In this document: positions 17,031 through 27,972 of the stretch, piece by piece
Layout: the number at the start of each line of letters is the position of its first letter
Numbering within the stretch: the stretch's first letter is position 1
NCBI GenBank assembly: GCA_963835375.1
Contig: CAWIGB010000036.1
Coordinates: 1 to 64,000, forward strand
Length of the DNA: 64,000 nucleotides
Reading direction: 5' to 3'
Source: Salinisphaera sp963835375
Lineage (GTDB): Bacteria; Pseudomonadota; Gammaproteobacteria; Nevskiales; Salinisphaeraceae
Notes under the pieces: generated by a model
What the model was told of the DNA's origin: nothing
Databases searched by the model: none
The model's input: the letters and a program-made list of their open reading frames with translations, nothing else
Made by a program: the position numbers and the translations under genes

Positions 17031-17876
17031 TCAGTTCTTCAATGCACCCATGGTCAGTCCGCGGGACAGATGCCGCTGAATGAGTAGCGTCAGAATGAAC
17101 ATCGGCACGAACGTCACCAGCGCGACGACCGCGATATCGTTGTAGATGATCCCCTTGGATCCGCCCGTGAACATGGCCAGTCCAACCGACAACGTCTGGG
17201 CTTTTTCGGTATACGAAATCAGCAGCGTGAACAGGAACTCGTTGACCGCGAATATGAGCGCCAGGATGGACGCGGTGACCACGCCGGATATGGATAACGG
17301 CAGCGTGATGCGCAACAGGATGCCGATCGAACGCGCGCCATCCACGCGGGCCGCCTCTTCGATCTCGCGCGGCACCTCGATCATGTAGCTGCGGATGACC
17401 CAGGTCACGATCGACAGGTTGATCGCGGCATAGATCAGCATCAGCGCCACGGGGCTATCCAGCAGATGCACGTTCTTGAACAGAATGTATATGGGCAATG
17501 CCACGGCCGCCGGCACGATCATGCGCGTGCTCAGAATATAGAAGCCGATCTGGTCACGGCCGCGATACTGGAAGCGGGCGAGACTGTAGGCCGCCGGAAT
17601 CGCGAGCACGAGATCGATCAGCACGCTGCCGATCGCGGCAACGAACGTGTTGCGCAGATAGGCCCACATGGGCCAGTTGTCGAAGGTGTCGCGCCAGGCG
17701 TCGAGGGTGAAATGCGGCCAGTAGATCGGCGGATTGACCATGGTTTCGGTCCGCCCGCGCAGGCTGATCGTCACCAGCCAGACGATCGGCAGCAGGCAGA
17801 AGAACGCCCAGCACAGCAGCAGGAGATAGCGGCCGATGCGGCTTGTATGCTGCGACATACGACGAGATGAAGCCAT
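17031..17876 (-). CDS. Carbohydrate ABC transporter permease, MalG type
   Basis: This 281-residue inner-membrane permease has six predicted helices. The EAA motif that contacts the ATPase reads EEAARVDGARSIGILLRITLPL in its core (split here: EEAARVDGA, then ITLPL). It is the last gene of the importer operon, starting 3 bp after the MalF-type gene. The substrate is probably a small sugar or polyol, by inference from the locus. Confidence 0.92.
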   Translation of the reverse strand: MASSRRMSQHTSRIGRYLLLLCWAFFCLLPIVWLVTISLRGRTETMVNPPIYWPHFTLDAWRDTFDNWPMWAYLRNTFVAAIGSVLIDLVLAIPAAYSLARFQYRGRDQIGFYILSTRMIVPAAVALPIYILFKNVHLLDSPVALMLIYAAINLSIVTWVIRSYMIEVPREIEEAARVDGARSIGILLRITLPLSISGVVTASILALIFAVNEFLFTLLISYTEKAQTLSVGLAMFTGGSKGIIYNDIAVVALVTFVPMFILTLLIQRHLSRGLTMGALKN

Positions 17877-17879
17877 CGT

Positions 17880-18815
17880 CTACTCCATGGCCGGCCGGAA
17901 GTAGCGGCTCACGGCATACTGGGCGATACCGATCGTGACGATCAGCACCAGCACGGACGCGGCGGCCGCAGAGCCGGCATCGAACTGATTGAAGCCGACC
18001 CGATAGATGAAATAGCTCACGGTTTCGGTGTCGCCGGCCGGTGCGCCCTGGGTCATCACATAAACCTTGGTGAACATGGTCACGGCATCGATGCCGCGCA
18101 GCACGAGCGCGATCGCGATGATCGGCCGCAAGAGCGGCAGACTGATCTGCCAGAACACCTGCCAGCTGCGGGCCCCGTCCACTTTCGCGGCCTCTTCCAG
18201 ATCGGTGTTCTGTGCCTGCAGTGCGCCGACGAAGATGAGGAACAGAAACGGGGTCCATTCCCAAACGTCGGTCACCACCAACGACAGGCGCGCCAGCGCC
18301 GGGTTGCCCACCCAGTTCAGCGCCGACGGCAATATGCCTGTACTGCCCATGAGATCGTTGACCACGCTCGCGCCGGGCACGAACAGGAGCTTCCACATGA
18401 ACGAGACAGCCGAGGGCATGAACAGCATCGGCGCGAGAAACATCATCCGCCAGCCCTTGACCCACGGATCGCGATAGACCAGCGCCGCGAGCCCCAGCGC
18501 GAGCACGAACTCCGCCAGCACCGACGAACCTGAAATGATGATCGTGTTGATCACGCTGGCCAGGAAATCGCCGTCGCGGAACAGATCGACATAGTTGCCG
18601 AACCCGACGAACGTATCCATGCCGGGCATGGTGAACGACGACTGGTAGAAGCTCTTGTAGAGGGCGTAGATGAACGGATACAGCGTGATGCCGAGCAGAT
18701 AGGCCACCGCCGGGGCCACCAGCGCATAGGGCAGCCAGCGCGGATCATGCCCGCGTCGCCTGGCGGCGACGCGGGCCGACCGTACAGAGGCCGTTGATGC
18801 CGGCACGAAAGCCAT
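17880..18815 (-). CDS. Carbohydrate ABC transporter permease, MalF type
   Basis: This 311-residue permease forms the channel with the MalG-type partner. It has an Arg-rich cytoplasmic N-terminus, six helices and the EAA loop EEAAKVDGARSWQVFWQISL. The ATG at 18815 lies 2 bp after the binding-protein stop. A GTG at 18851 would overlap that gene by 34 bp and is less likely. Confidence 0.92.
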   Translation of the reverse strand: MAFVPASTASVRSARVAARRRGHDPRWLPYALVAPAVAYLLGITLYPFIYALYKSFYQSSFTMPGMDTFVGFGNYVDLFRDGDFLASVINTIIISGSSVLAEFVLALGLAALVYRDPWVKGWRMMFLAPMLFMPSAVSFMWKLLFVPGASVVNDLMGSTGILPSALNWVGNPALARLSLVVTDVWEWTPFLFLIFVGALQAQNTDLEEAAKVDGARSWQVFWQISLPLLRPIIAIALVLRGIDAVTMFTKVYVMTQGAPAGDTETVSYFIYRVGFNQFDAGSAAAASVLVLIVTIGIAQYAVSRYFRPAME

Positions 18816-18817
18816 GG

Positions 18818-20395
18818 CTAGACCGGCGCTTTCTTGCCGCGGCCCAACCACATCCGGTCATGGATCACGCTGTAGTCGACCGGCGGCTTCGATCCATAGA
18901 AGCCCTTGCGTCGCAGGATTTCCTCCCAGCGCTTGGAGGCAGTCTGCAATGCCTCCTTCGGCTTGGTGTCGCCGGCGATCACCTTGTTCAACTCGAGACC
19001 CAGCGCGGTTTCGAGCTGGTACATGCCCGGAATCCGCGGCTCTGCCCAGGCGTAGGGCAGCGACTCGCCCCAGATCTTGGCGGGCGGCATGATCTTCTGG
19101 AAGTTCTCGTTCTGGATCACCGACATGAAACCGGGCGCCACGCCGTTGGCCGACGCGCCGTTCATGGCCTGCAGCGAGGCCGTGGTAAAGAACGCCAGCA
19201 TCACGAACGCGGCTTCCGGATTGCGTGCATTGGCCGCGATCGAAGCCGTGGACCCGGCCAGATTCGGCGGTGCAAACTGTGCATCGGGGCCTGTACCACG
19301 CGGCTCGTACAGCGCCGTCGGTTCGTCCCCGGCAATCCGTGACTGATCGGGACGCGTGGCCTGGTTGGCCTGATCCTGCCACGCCATGTTCATGGCCAAC
19401 TGCCCGCCGAGCCAGGCCGAGCGGTCGTCCGCCCAGCCCCAGTTTTCTATGCCCTGCGGTGCGTATTTCTTGAGTTCGACCAGGATCTCGACGGCCTTGA
19501 CCCCGGCGTCGCTGACGATCGTGGGCTTCCAGTCGGAATCCAGCAGGTTGACCCCGTACTGGGCGGCGACGTGCTCCCAGGTATAGGTACTCCAGAACCC
19601 GCGGCCGCCCATGTAGCCGATGCCGTTCATATGGGCTTCGGGCTTGTTGAGCGTCTTCGCGAAATGAACGACGTCGTCCCAGGTCTTGACCGTATCCTTG
19701 GGCGAGGCCGACTGTCCGACGTATTGCTTGAACTGCTTGTTCCGGACCATGAACATCTTGAAGTCACAGTCGTAGGGAATACCGAAGACGCCCTTGTCGG
19801 AATAAAGCGCGTAGTTCTGCCAATACGTATCGGCAAAGTCCTGGTACGGCAGCTTGTATTTGTCGACGTAGTCGCTTAGCTCATGCAGGAAGCCCGGCGC
19901 GCTGAAATCCCCCAGCCACGGCGAGAAATACTCCAGCGCATCGAAGCGGGCCGAGCCGGAAACGAAGGCGGATACCGCCTTGGTATAGAACGATGCGTCC
20001 GGAATCGAGATGACCTCGACCTTGATGCCGGACAACTGCTGAAACGGCTTCAGCGTGGCCTGGACCGAATCCGCGTCGGCGGCGCCGACGGCAAAACGCA
20101 CGGTCTGGCCGGAAAACTTCGACCGAATCGACTCCCAGTCGGCCGTTCGAATCCAGTCCTTCTTCGGATCCCAGAGCACTGAATCGGGGCCCAGCCCGAA
20201 CTGCTCGAGGTATTTCTTCGGCACGTAATTGCCCGGTTTGATGGTATCCAGGATCTTGTCCGGATCGGGCATCGTGTCGGCATACGCGTATTTGGGGAGA
20301 ACCAGCGGCGTCAGCGCCAACGCTCCCATGCCGGCGAGCCCGCCTTGTACAAAACGACGCCTAGTGAGCATTCCGGCTTTTGTTTCGTTTCTCAT
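18818..20395 (-). CDS. ABC transporter substrate-binding protein, family 1, Tat-exported
   Basis: This 525-residue periplasmic receptor gives the importer its specificity. It carries a twin-arginine signal (RRRFVQ at 12-17, hydrophobic core to about 35, AYA cleavage site near 39). The body has the family-1 pattern DALEYFSPWLGDFSAPGFLH and NMAWQDQANQ. It is longer than the 400-450 residues usual for MalE-like receptors. The start is ATG 20395 with AAGGAG 6 nt away. Tat export suggests folding before export; the ligand is unknown. Confidence 0.9.
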   Translation of the reverse strand: MRNETKAGMLTRRRFVQGGLAGMGALALTPLVLPKYAYADTMPDPDKILDTIKPGNYVPKKYLEQFGLGPDSVLWDPKKDWIRTADWESIRSKFSGQTVRFAVGAADADSVQATLKPFQQLSGIKVEVISIPDASFYTKAVSAFVSGSARFDALEYFSPWLGDFSAPGFLHELSDYVDKYKLPYQDFADTYWQNYALYSDKGVFGIPYDCDFKMFMVRNKQFKQYVGQSASPKDTVKTWDDVVHFAKTLNKPEAHMNGIGYMGGRGFWSTYTWEHVAAQYGVNLLDSDWKPTIVSDAGVKAVEILVELKKYAPQGIENWGWADDRSAWLGGQLAMNMAWQDQANQATRPDQSRIAGDEPTALYEPRGTGPDAQFAPPNLAGSTASIAANARNPEAAFVMLAFFTTASLQAMNGASANGVAPGFMSVIQNENFQKIMPPAKIWGESLPYAWAEPRIPGMYQLETALGLELNKVIAGDTKPKEALQTASKRWEEILRRKGFYGSKPPVDYSVIHDRMWLGRGKKAPV

Positions 20396-20465
20396 CGCCT
20401 TCTCCTTGTTTTCAGCTTCCATTCGGGCCGGGCCCGAGCGCAGACACAACCCGCCAGCCGATGCC

Positions 20466-21653
<1,188 letters not shown>

Positions 21654-22351
21654 GAACGAACCTCGAACAGCGATCCATTCGATCTCTGCCACAAGCGCCT
21701 CGAGACGCGGAACCGGCGCCGATACGCCGGCCACAACGCCGGAACCGCGTGCGCCTCGACTCATTCGAATGCCACGCGTTGCCGAATCGATGCCGGCTGC
21801 CCTGCCGCCGAAGACCGCGGCCATTCCGCTGTGGCCACACGCTCTTCAAGACAAAACGAAGGGCTATGCGACCCGGCGTTGTAGCCGTTTCCTATCCATG
21901 GCCCGGGCGCGATCGCCCGAGCGGTTTTCTCACGATCATTGATCCGCTCTTTTCATTTGATATTCCATCTGACTTTAGTATTACCGCGAATTGGCAGGGC
22001 GCTTTCCGGTACGAATCCCGGCGGCGCATCGGACCCCGGAACGCCATCATCGACTGCGTTTTGTTGCGGGTGAGACAGGCGCTGTGGCACGTCCAACACA
22101 GCATGCCTTGCCGGTCATCGGCCGCGATTTGGCAAGCCGGGAAATATCAGTCAGCATTGACCGATATTGACGGCCAGAACGTCGATACCCACGATGACCG
22201 ACATGCATTCGAATCGATCCAAAAACGCAGCCAGCCGGGCCTTCGACGCGGCATGGCGATGGCGACCGCAGCACTGGCGGGGCTGAGCCCCGATGTCTGC
22301 CGCGGTGCGCATCCTGCACCGCCTGTTTCTTCTCCGATCGATTGATGCGCC
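21654..22351. other. 698-bp divergent intergenic region between importer operon and trpE-trpG
   Basis: No gene is supported. It contains the third copy of the 33-bp regulatory motif (21950-21982), which implies a leader of about 300 nt for the importer mRNA. On the trp side there is a short GC hairpin (CGGGGC 22277-22282 with GCCCCG 22286-22291). I see no Trp-rich leader peptide. Confidence 0.5.
21950..21982 (-). promoter_or_regulatory. Probable SorC operator and -10 region of the importer operon
   Basis: Read on the minus strand, 21982-21950 matches the COG4091 promoter motif at 22 of 33 positions. It has AATACT at the -10 position, AAG after it and TATCAAA further on at identical spacing. 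No good -35 box lies 16-18 bp upstream, so an activator may be needed, or the match may mark the binding site only. Confidence 0.5.
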
Positions 22352-24490
22352 ATGTCCGAACCCATCTCCTACGAGGCCGCGCTACTCGCCCGGCGTGAAC
22401 CGCTGGTCGTCGAAGCACTGGCCGATCTCGATACTCCGCTGTCGACCTACCTGAAGGTCGCCGACGCGCCCTATTCGTTCCTGCTGGAATCCGTACAGGG
22501 CGGCGAGCGCTGGGGCCGTTATTCCATCATCGGCCTGCCGGCCACCGAGCGTATCCGCGTGCGCGGACGCCAGCTCGTGCATGAAACCGATGATGGTGTG
22601 ATCGAAACGCTCGAAACGGCCGATCCGCTGGCGTGGATTCAGGCCTTCAACGATGCCCGCCCGCTGCCACGGCTACCCGAGCTGCCCCGGTTGACCGGCG
22701 GGCTGGTCGGCTATTTCGGCTACGACACCATCCGCTATATCGAGCCCCGCCTGGCCGGCGGCGCCGCGGACAAGGACGATCCGCTGGATCTGCCTGACAT
22801 CCTGCTGCTGGTGGCCGAGGAACTGGTCATCTTCGACAATCTGTCGGGCAAGCTCTATGTCGTTGCCCATCATCTGGAAGGAGATGCCGATGACCGGGCC
22901 CGCGTCGAGGCGCGAGTGGCGGCGATTCTCGATGCACTGGACGCCCCCATGCCGCAGGCCGCGGCGCGTACCGGCGCCGACCATCCGGCGATCGATGCGG
23001 ACATCGACGACGGCCGTTTCGTCTCCGGCCTGACGCAGGCCGGCTATGAGGATGCGGTGCGCCGGATTCGCGAATACACCCAGGCCGGCGACGTGATGCA
23101 GGTGGTGCCCAGCCAGCGCCTGTCGGCGCCGTTCAACGCCGAGGCGATGTCGCTCTACCGGGCGCTGCGCAGCCTGAATCCTTCGCCGTACATGTTCTAT
23201 TTCAATTTCGGCGATCACCACGTGGTGGGCGCCTCGCCGGAGATTCTGGTGCGGGCGATGGACGGCGAGGTCACGGTGCGACCCATCGCCGGCACGCGCA
23301 AGCGCGGGCTGACGCCGGCCGAGGATGAAGCGCTCGCCGAGGAACTGCTGGCCGATCCCAAGGAGATCGCCGAGCATCTGATGCTGATCGATCTGGGCCG
23401 CAACGACGTCGGCCGTGTGGCGACGCCGGGCACGGTCAAGCTGACCGAGCGCATGGCGATCGAGCGCTATTCCCATGTCATGCATATCGTGTCGAATGTC
23501 ACCGGCAAACTGCGCGATGACCTCACACCCATGGATGCGCTCCGGGCGGCATTCCCGGCCGGTACCTTGTCCGGCGCGCCGAAGATCCGGGCGATGGAGA
23601 TCATCGACGAGATCGAGCCGGTCAAGCGCGGCGTGTACGGCGGCGCGGTCGGCTATCTGGCCGGCAACGGCAGCATGGATCTGGCGATCGCGATCCGTAC
23701 CGCCGTGATCAAGAACGGCGAGATCCACGTCCAGGCCGGTGGCGGCATCGTCGCCGACTCGCAGCCCACCACCGAGTGGGAAGAAACCATGAACAAGGCC
23801 CGCGCGGTGATGAAGGCCGCGGCCCTCGCCGAGCAGGGGCTGGGCACGCGCCGCCGCGTCGGCCCCGCCGGGAGAACGATCATCATGATCCTGATGCTCG
23901 ATAACTACGATTCGTTCACCTACAACCTGGTGCAGTATCTGGGCGAGCTCGACGCCGAAGTGCATGTGGTGCGCAACGACGAGATCACGGTCGAGGACAT
24001 CGAGCGCCTCGACCCTGCCGGCGTGGTCGTCTCGCCCGGGCCCTGCGGCCCGGAAGAGGCCGGCGTCTCGATCGAACTGATCCAGCGCATGGCCCATCGC
24101 CTGCCGATCTTCGGCGTATGCCTGGGCCATCAGGCGCTGGGGCGGGCGTTCGGCGCGACCGTGACCCGCGCGCGGCAGGTCATGCACGGCAAGACCTCGA
24201 CCATCCGGCATAACGGGCGTGGCGTTTTCGAGAACCTGGCCGATCCGCTGACCGCCACCCGCTACCACTCACTGATCGTGGCCCGCGACGGCCTGCCGGA
24301 CGATTTCGAGATCACCGCCTGGACCGAGACCGAAGACGGCGAGATGGACGAAATCATGGGTCTGATCCATAGGCCCACGGGCGCCGAAGGCGTGCAGTTC
24401 CACCCCGAATCCATCCTGTCGGATCACGGCCACGAAATGCTGCACACCTTTCTCAAGCGCTGCGGCGAATTGAAGGCCGACTCGGCATGA
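22352..24490 (+). CDS. trpE(G): Anthranilate synthase, fused TrpE-TrpG
   Basis: It makes anthranilate from chorismate and glutamine, the first step of tryptophan synthesis. One 712-residue frame covers component I (about 1-497; chorismate-binding core with GRNDVGRVA and the SGAPKIRAMEIIDEIE segment), a roughly 15-residue linker, and component II from residue 512. The latter is a class I glutamine amidotransferase with LDNYDSFTYNLVQYLG and nucleophile Cys590 in GVCLGHQ; QFHPES supplies the His-Glu pair. The TrpG part keeps its own ATG and ribosome-binding site. The stop overlaps the trpD start (ATGA). Confidence 0.95.
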   Translation: MSEPISYEAALLARREPLVVEALADLDTPLSTYLKVADAPYSFLLESVQGGERWGRYSIIGLPATERIRVRGRQLVHETDDGVIETLETADPLAWIQAFNDARPLPRLPELPRLTGGLVGYFGYDTIRYIEPRLAGGAADKDDPLDLPDILLLVAEELVIFDNLSGKLYVVAHHLEGDADDRARVEARVAAILDALDAPMPQAAARTGADHPAIDADIDDGRFVSGLTQAGYEDAVRRIREYTQAGDVMQVVPSQRLSAPFNAEAMSLYRALRSLNPSPYMFYFNFGDHHVVGASPEILVRAMDGEVTVRPIAGTRKRGLTPAEDEALAEELLADPKEIAEHLMLIDLGRNDVGRVATPGTVKLTERMAIERYSHVMHIVSNVTGKLRDDLTPMDALRAAFPAGTLSGAPKIRAMEIIDEIEPVKRGVYGGAVGYLAGNGSMDLAIAIRTAVIKNGEIHVQAGGGIVADSQPTTEWEETMNKARAVMKAAALAEQGLGTRRRVGPAGRTIIMILMLDNYDSFTYNLVQYLGELDAEVHVVRNDEITVEDIERLDPAGVVVSPGPCGPEEAGVSIELIQRMAHRLPIFGVCLGHQALGRAFGATVTRARQVMHGKTSTIRHNGRGVFENLADPLTATRYHSLIVARDGLPDDFEITAWTETEDGEMDEIMGLIHRPTGAEGVQFHPESILSDHGHEMLHTFLKRCGELKADSA
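23870..23887 (+). promoter_or_regulatory. Internal ribosome-binding site and start of the TrpG part
   Basis: GGGAGA (23870-23875) lies 9 nt before ATG 23885, which begins a normal TrpG N-terminus in frame with trpE. It may be a relic of a separate trpG or may still give free TrpG. Confidence 0.55.
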
Positions 24491-25524
24491 TCGACGCACC
24501 GCTGCTCGACGATATCGCACGCGGCCGGGATCTGGCGCCCGAGCGCATGGCCGCCGCCATGCGCACGATCATGACCGGCGGCGCCACCCCGGCCCAGATC
24601 GGCGCCTTTCTGATGGGCCTGCGCATGAAGGGCGAGTCGATCGACGAGATCGCCGCCGCGGCCGCCGTCATGCGCGAGCTGGCAACCGACGTGCCGGTCG
24701 GGCCCGAAATCGCCGAGATGCTGGTCGATACCTGCGGCACCGGCGGCGACGGCTCCGGGTTGTTCAACGTCTCGACCGCGGCGGCGTTCGTGGCCGCCGC
24801 GGCCGGCGGCCACGTCGCCAAGCACGGCAACCGCTCGGTTTCGAGCAAGTCCGGCAGCGCCGACCTGCTCGAGGCCGCCGGGCTCAATCTCGAGACCACG
24901 GCAGACGAAGTCGCCGACTGCATCCGCGAACTCGGCGTCGGCTTCATGTTCGCGCCGGCCCACCACGGCGCGATGAAGCACGCGGTCGGCGTACGCCGCG
25001 AGCTCGGCATCCGTACGCTGTTCAACCTGCTCGGGCCGTTGACCAACCCGGCCGGGGCGCGCAACCAGATCATGGGCGTATTCAACGGCCATCTCTGCGA
25101 GCCGCTGGCCGAAGTGCTCGGCAAGCTCGGCAGCCGCCATGTAATGATCGTGCACGGCGAGGACGGCCTCGACGAACTGTCGATCAACGCGCCGACCAAG
25201 GTCGCCGAACTGCGCGACGGCCATGTCGTGACCTACAAGATCGCACCGGAGGATGTCGGCCTGGAGCGTGGCTCGCTCGATACGCTGCGCGTGACCAGCG
25301 CCGCCGAATCGCTGGCCGTGATCGAGAAGGCATTCGCCGGCCAGTTCGATCTGGCCGCCGACATCGTCGCCTTCAATGCCGGCGCCGCCCTCTACGTGGG
25401 CGGGCAATGCCCGAACCTGGCGGCCGGCGTAGCGCTGGCACGCGAAACCATCGCCAGCGGCGCCGCCGCCCGGCGCATGACCGAGGTTGCGGCCTTCACC
25501 CGAACGCGCGCCGCAAGCGCCTGA
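24487..25524 (+). CDS. trpD: Anthranilate phosphoribosyltransferase
   Basis: It transfers phosphoribose from PRPP to anthranilate. The 345-residue protein has the phosphate-binding loop DTCGTGGDG (near 81-89), KHGNRSVSSKSGSADLLEA and FMFAPAHHGAMK, all family signatures. ATGA overlap with the fused trpE-trpG shows coupling. trpC follows after 98 bp. Confidence 0.97.
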   Translation: MIDAPLLDDIARGRDLAPERMAAAMRTIMTGGATPAQIGAFLMGLRMKGESIDEIAAAAAVMRELATDVPVGPEIAEMLVDTCGTGGDGSGLFNVSTAAAFVAAAAGGHVAKHGNRSVSSKSGSADLLEAAGLNLETTADEVADCIRELGVGFMFAPAHHGAMKHAVGVRRELGIRTLFNLLGPLTNPAGARNQIMGVFNGHLCEPLAEVLGKLGSRHVMIVHGEDGLDELSINAPTKVAELRDGHVVTYKIAPEDVGLERGSLDTLRVTSAAESLAVIEKAFAGQFDLAADIVAFNAGAALYVGGQCPNLAAGVALARETIASGAAARRMTEVAAFTRTRAASA

Positions 25525-25622
25525 TCGCACGACGCGCACTTCGCGCGATCGCGTTAGGCTATCGCCGGGCCGGCGCCGAGTCGCTCGGCCCTCTCTTTCG
25601 TTTCCAACCCCCCGGCGCGGCC

Positions 25623-26421
25623 ATGAGCATTCACACCACCGATACCATTCTCGACCGTATTCTGGCGCGAAAGCGCGAGGAGATCTCCGCATTCACCGCG
25701 GCCACCGACCACGCCGCCCTGGCAGACGCGGTGGCGGCCGCCGACGCCCCCCGAGGCTTCGCCGCGGCCCTGGAGGCCAAACGCCCCCACGCGGTGATCG
25801 CCGAGATCAAGAAAGCCTCGCCGAGCAAGGGTTTGATCCGGGACGACTTCGATGTGGCCTGGCTGGCCGAGCGGTATGCCGCGGGCGGCGCGGCGTGCCT
25901 GTCGGTACTGACCGATCGCGATTATTTTCAGGGCGACGACACATTCCTGCGTATCGCTCGCGATGCCTGCCCGCTGCCCGTACTTGCGCAAGGACTTCAT
26001 GATCGATCCGGTGCAGATCGATCAGTCGCGTGCGCTCGGCGCCGACTGCATTCTGCTGATCGCGGCCGCGTTGTCCACCGACTTGATGGCCGAGCTGGCC
26101 GCACGAGCCTTCGAACTGGGCATGGACGTGCTCGCCGAAGTCCACAACGCCGAAGAGCTCGATCGGGTGCTCACCCTGCCCGGGCAAACCATACTCGGCA
26201 TCAACAATCGCGACCTGCACACCTTCGACACCAGCCTCGACGTGAGCCTGCGCCTACGCGAGCGCATCGTCGGCGATCGCATGCTCGTCAGCGAAAGTGG
26301 CATCTTCACGGCGGACGACCGAAAACGGCTCGCCGAGGCCGGTTTCGACGCATTTCTGGTCGGCGAATCTTTCATGCGCCAGCCCGACCCAGGACAAGCG
26401 CTTTCCCGTTTGATTGCCTGA
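25623..26421 (+). pseudogene. trpC: Indole-3-glycerol-phosphate synthase, broken by a one-base insertion
   Basis: The intact enzyme would close the indole ring in tryptophan synthesis. From ATG 25623 the frame encodes the N-terminal part (ILARKREEI, the VIAEIKKASPSKGLI active-site Lys region, LTDRDYFQG, CPLPVL). At 25984-25985 the text ACTTGCG shifts it. The continuation LRKDFMIDPVQI, GINNRDLHTF, VSESGIF and FLVGESFM lies one frame over. Removing one T restores 265 residues, the normal TrpC length, with every motif kept. Since trpC completes an otherwise intact pathway, a read error is likelier than a true pseudogene. Confidence 0.9.
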
Positions 26422-26632
26422 TTGCTCGGCTCTCGGCGGTAGCCAAGCAGCGACGACATCGTTTCGCCTGTTCCGCTGCCCGTCCAGCAGGCGGGCGCAT
26501 TGATCCGGCCGATGGCGGGCAAGTGGCCCCTGAACAGCGGATGCAACTTCTGCGACGGCGTCCGCCTACGCGCAGGGCATGTTCTCCCGCTGCAATGTCG
26601 TGCCCTCCGTCAAAGATTCGCTGACCTCCCGA

Positions 26633-26665
26633 GAGCGGCGCGAACCAGAGCGCCTCTTTTATTTT
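26633..26665 (+). terminator. Rho-independent terminator after the trp operon
   Basis: GAG-C-GGCGC (26633-26641) pairs with GCGCCTC (26650-26656) with one bulged base and an 8-nt loop, followed by TTTTATTTT (26657-26665). The rest of 26422-26715 shows no gene. Confidence 0.6.
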
Positions 26666-26715
26666 CGTGTGGACGCCTTACATCATGACGACAGCACAAC
26701 CATAAGCGCGATTCG

Positions 26716-27135
26716 ATGAAAGCGACCCTGAACTGGAAGGACGGGCTGGAATTCGACGGCCAGGCCGACAGCAATCACCACGTCACGATCGACGGGCCGC
26801 CCGATCTCGGCGGCAAGAACGCCGGCTTCCGGCCGATGGAGATGATGCTGCTGTCGGTTGGCGGCTGCAGCGCAATGGATGTCATGCACATCCTGAAGAA
26901 ATCGCGCCAGGACGTCACCGACTGCCGGATCGAGGTGGAAGGCACGCGTGCCGAGACCGAACCCAAGGTATTCACCGACATCCACGTCCAGTTCATCGTC
27001 ACCGGACATAAGCTCAACGAGAAACACGTGGCCCGCGCGGTCGAGCTTTCCGCCGAAAAATACTGCTCGGCCTCGATCATGCTCGCCAAGGCCGTGAACA
27101 TGACCCACGGCTATACCATCCACGAAGCCGAGTGA
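26716..27135 (+). CDS. OsmC/Ohr-family protein (YhfA-like)
   Basis: This 139-residue protein is of the thiol-peroxidase-related OsmC fold. Both family Cys are present: one in the GGCSAMDVM helix (near 51) and one in SAEKYCSASIM (near 116). The NAGFRPMEMMLLSVGGC segment is typical of YhfA-like members, whose substrate is uncertain. In other gammaproteobacteria a gene of this family lies near trp genes, crp and speD; here it sits between trpC and speD without crp. Confidence 0.88.
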   Translation: MKATLNWKDGLEFDGQADSNHHVTIDGPPDLGGKNAGFRPMEMMLLSVGGCSAMDVMHILKKSRQDVTDCRIEVEGTRAETEPKVFTDIHVQFIVTGHKLNEKHVARAVELSAEKYCSASIMLAKAVNMTHGYTIHEAE

Positions 27136-27210
27136 CGGGATGGGCGGGCCGCTTGACGCGGCCATCATGCCCCGGATACTTCGTCTTCGACCATCGCTTT
27201 CGCGAACGCC

Positions 27211-27972
27211 ATGGATAAACTTCGCCTGCACGGTTTCAACAACCTGACGAAGTCGCTTTCGTTCAATATCTACGATATCTGCTATGCCCGGACGCGGGAG
27301 CAGAAACAAGCCTATATCGCGTATATCGACGAGGTGTTCAACGCCGATCGGCTCACCCAGATCCTGACCGAAGTGGCGAACATCATCGGCGCACAGATTC
27401 TCAACGTCGCGCGGCAGGACTACGAGCCCGAGGGCGCGAGCGTCACCATCCTGATCGCCGAGGAATACGCCTACGAGGGCCCGATGTCCGAGGCCGTGGT
27501 AGGCCATCTCGACAAGAGCCATATCACGGTGCATACCTATCCGGAGTTTCATCCGGACGACGGCATCTCCACTTTCCGTGCCGATATCGACGTCTCCACC
27601 TGCGGCCTGATTTCGCCGCTGAAGGCGCTCGATCATCTCATCCGCAGCTTCGAGTCGGACGTGGTCACGCTCGATTATCGGGTTCGCGGGTTCACGCGCG
27701 ACGTCGATGGCGCCAAGCATTTCATCGATCACACGATTCACTCGATCCAGGACTACATCGCGCCCGACATACGCGAGCGTTACCAGATGGTCGATGTGAA
27801 CATGCTGTCCGAGCGCATCTTCCATACCAAGATGCGGCTGACCGAGTTCGATCTCGACGATTATCTTTTTGCCGAGAACGCGGCCGACCTGCCGGACGAG
27901 GAAGCGGCCGATCTCGGCCAGCGCATCGCCGGGGAGATCACCGACATCTTCTACGGCCGCAACTTCGGCTGA
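27211..27972 (+). CDS. speD: S-adenosylmethionine decarboxylase proenzyme
   Basis: It makes the aminopropyl donor for spermidine. The 253-residue proenzyme has the self-cleavage site Lys102-Ser103 in DKSHITVHTYPE; Ser103 becomes the pyruvoyl group. Cys131 in STCGLISPLK matches the catalytic Cys of the bacterial long form. The last base of its stop is the first base of the holA start. No speE is in the window. Confidence 0.95.
   Translation: MDKLRLHGFNNLTKSLSFNIYDICYARTREQKQAYIAYIDEVFNADRLTQILTEVANIIGAQILNVARQDYEPEGASVTILIAEEYAYEGPMSEAVVGHLDKSHITVHTYPEFHPDDGISTFRADIDVSTCGLISPLKALDHLIRSFESDVVTLDYRVRGFTRDVDGAKHFIDHTIHSIQDYIAPDIRERYQMVDVNMLSERIFHTKMRLTEFDLDDYLFAENAADLPDEEAADLGQRIAGEITDIFYGRNFG

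Noticed and set aside
22000..22351. Trp leader peptide and attenuator before trpE
   Set aside because: No short frame with adjacent Trp codons and no hairpin followed by a U-tract was found.
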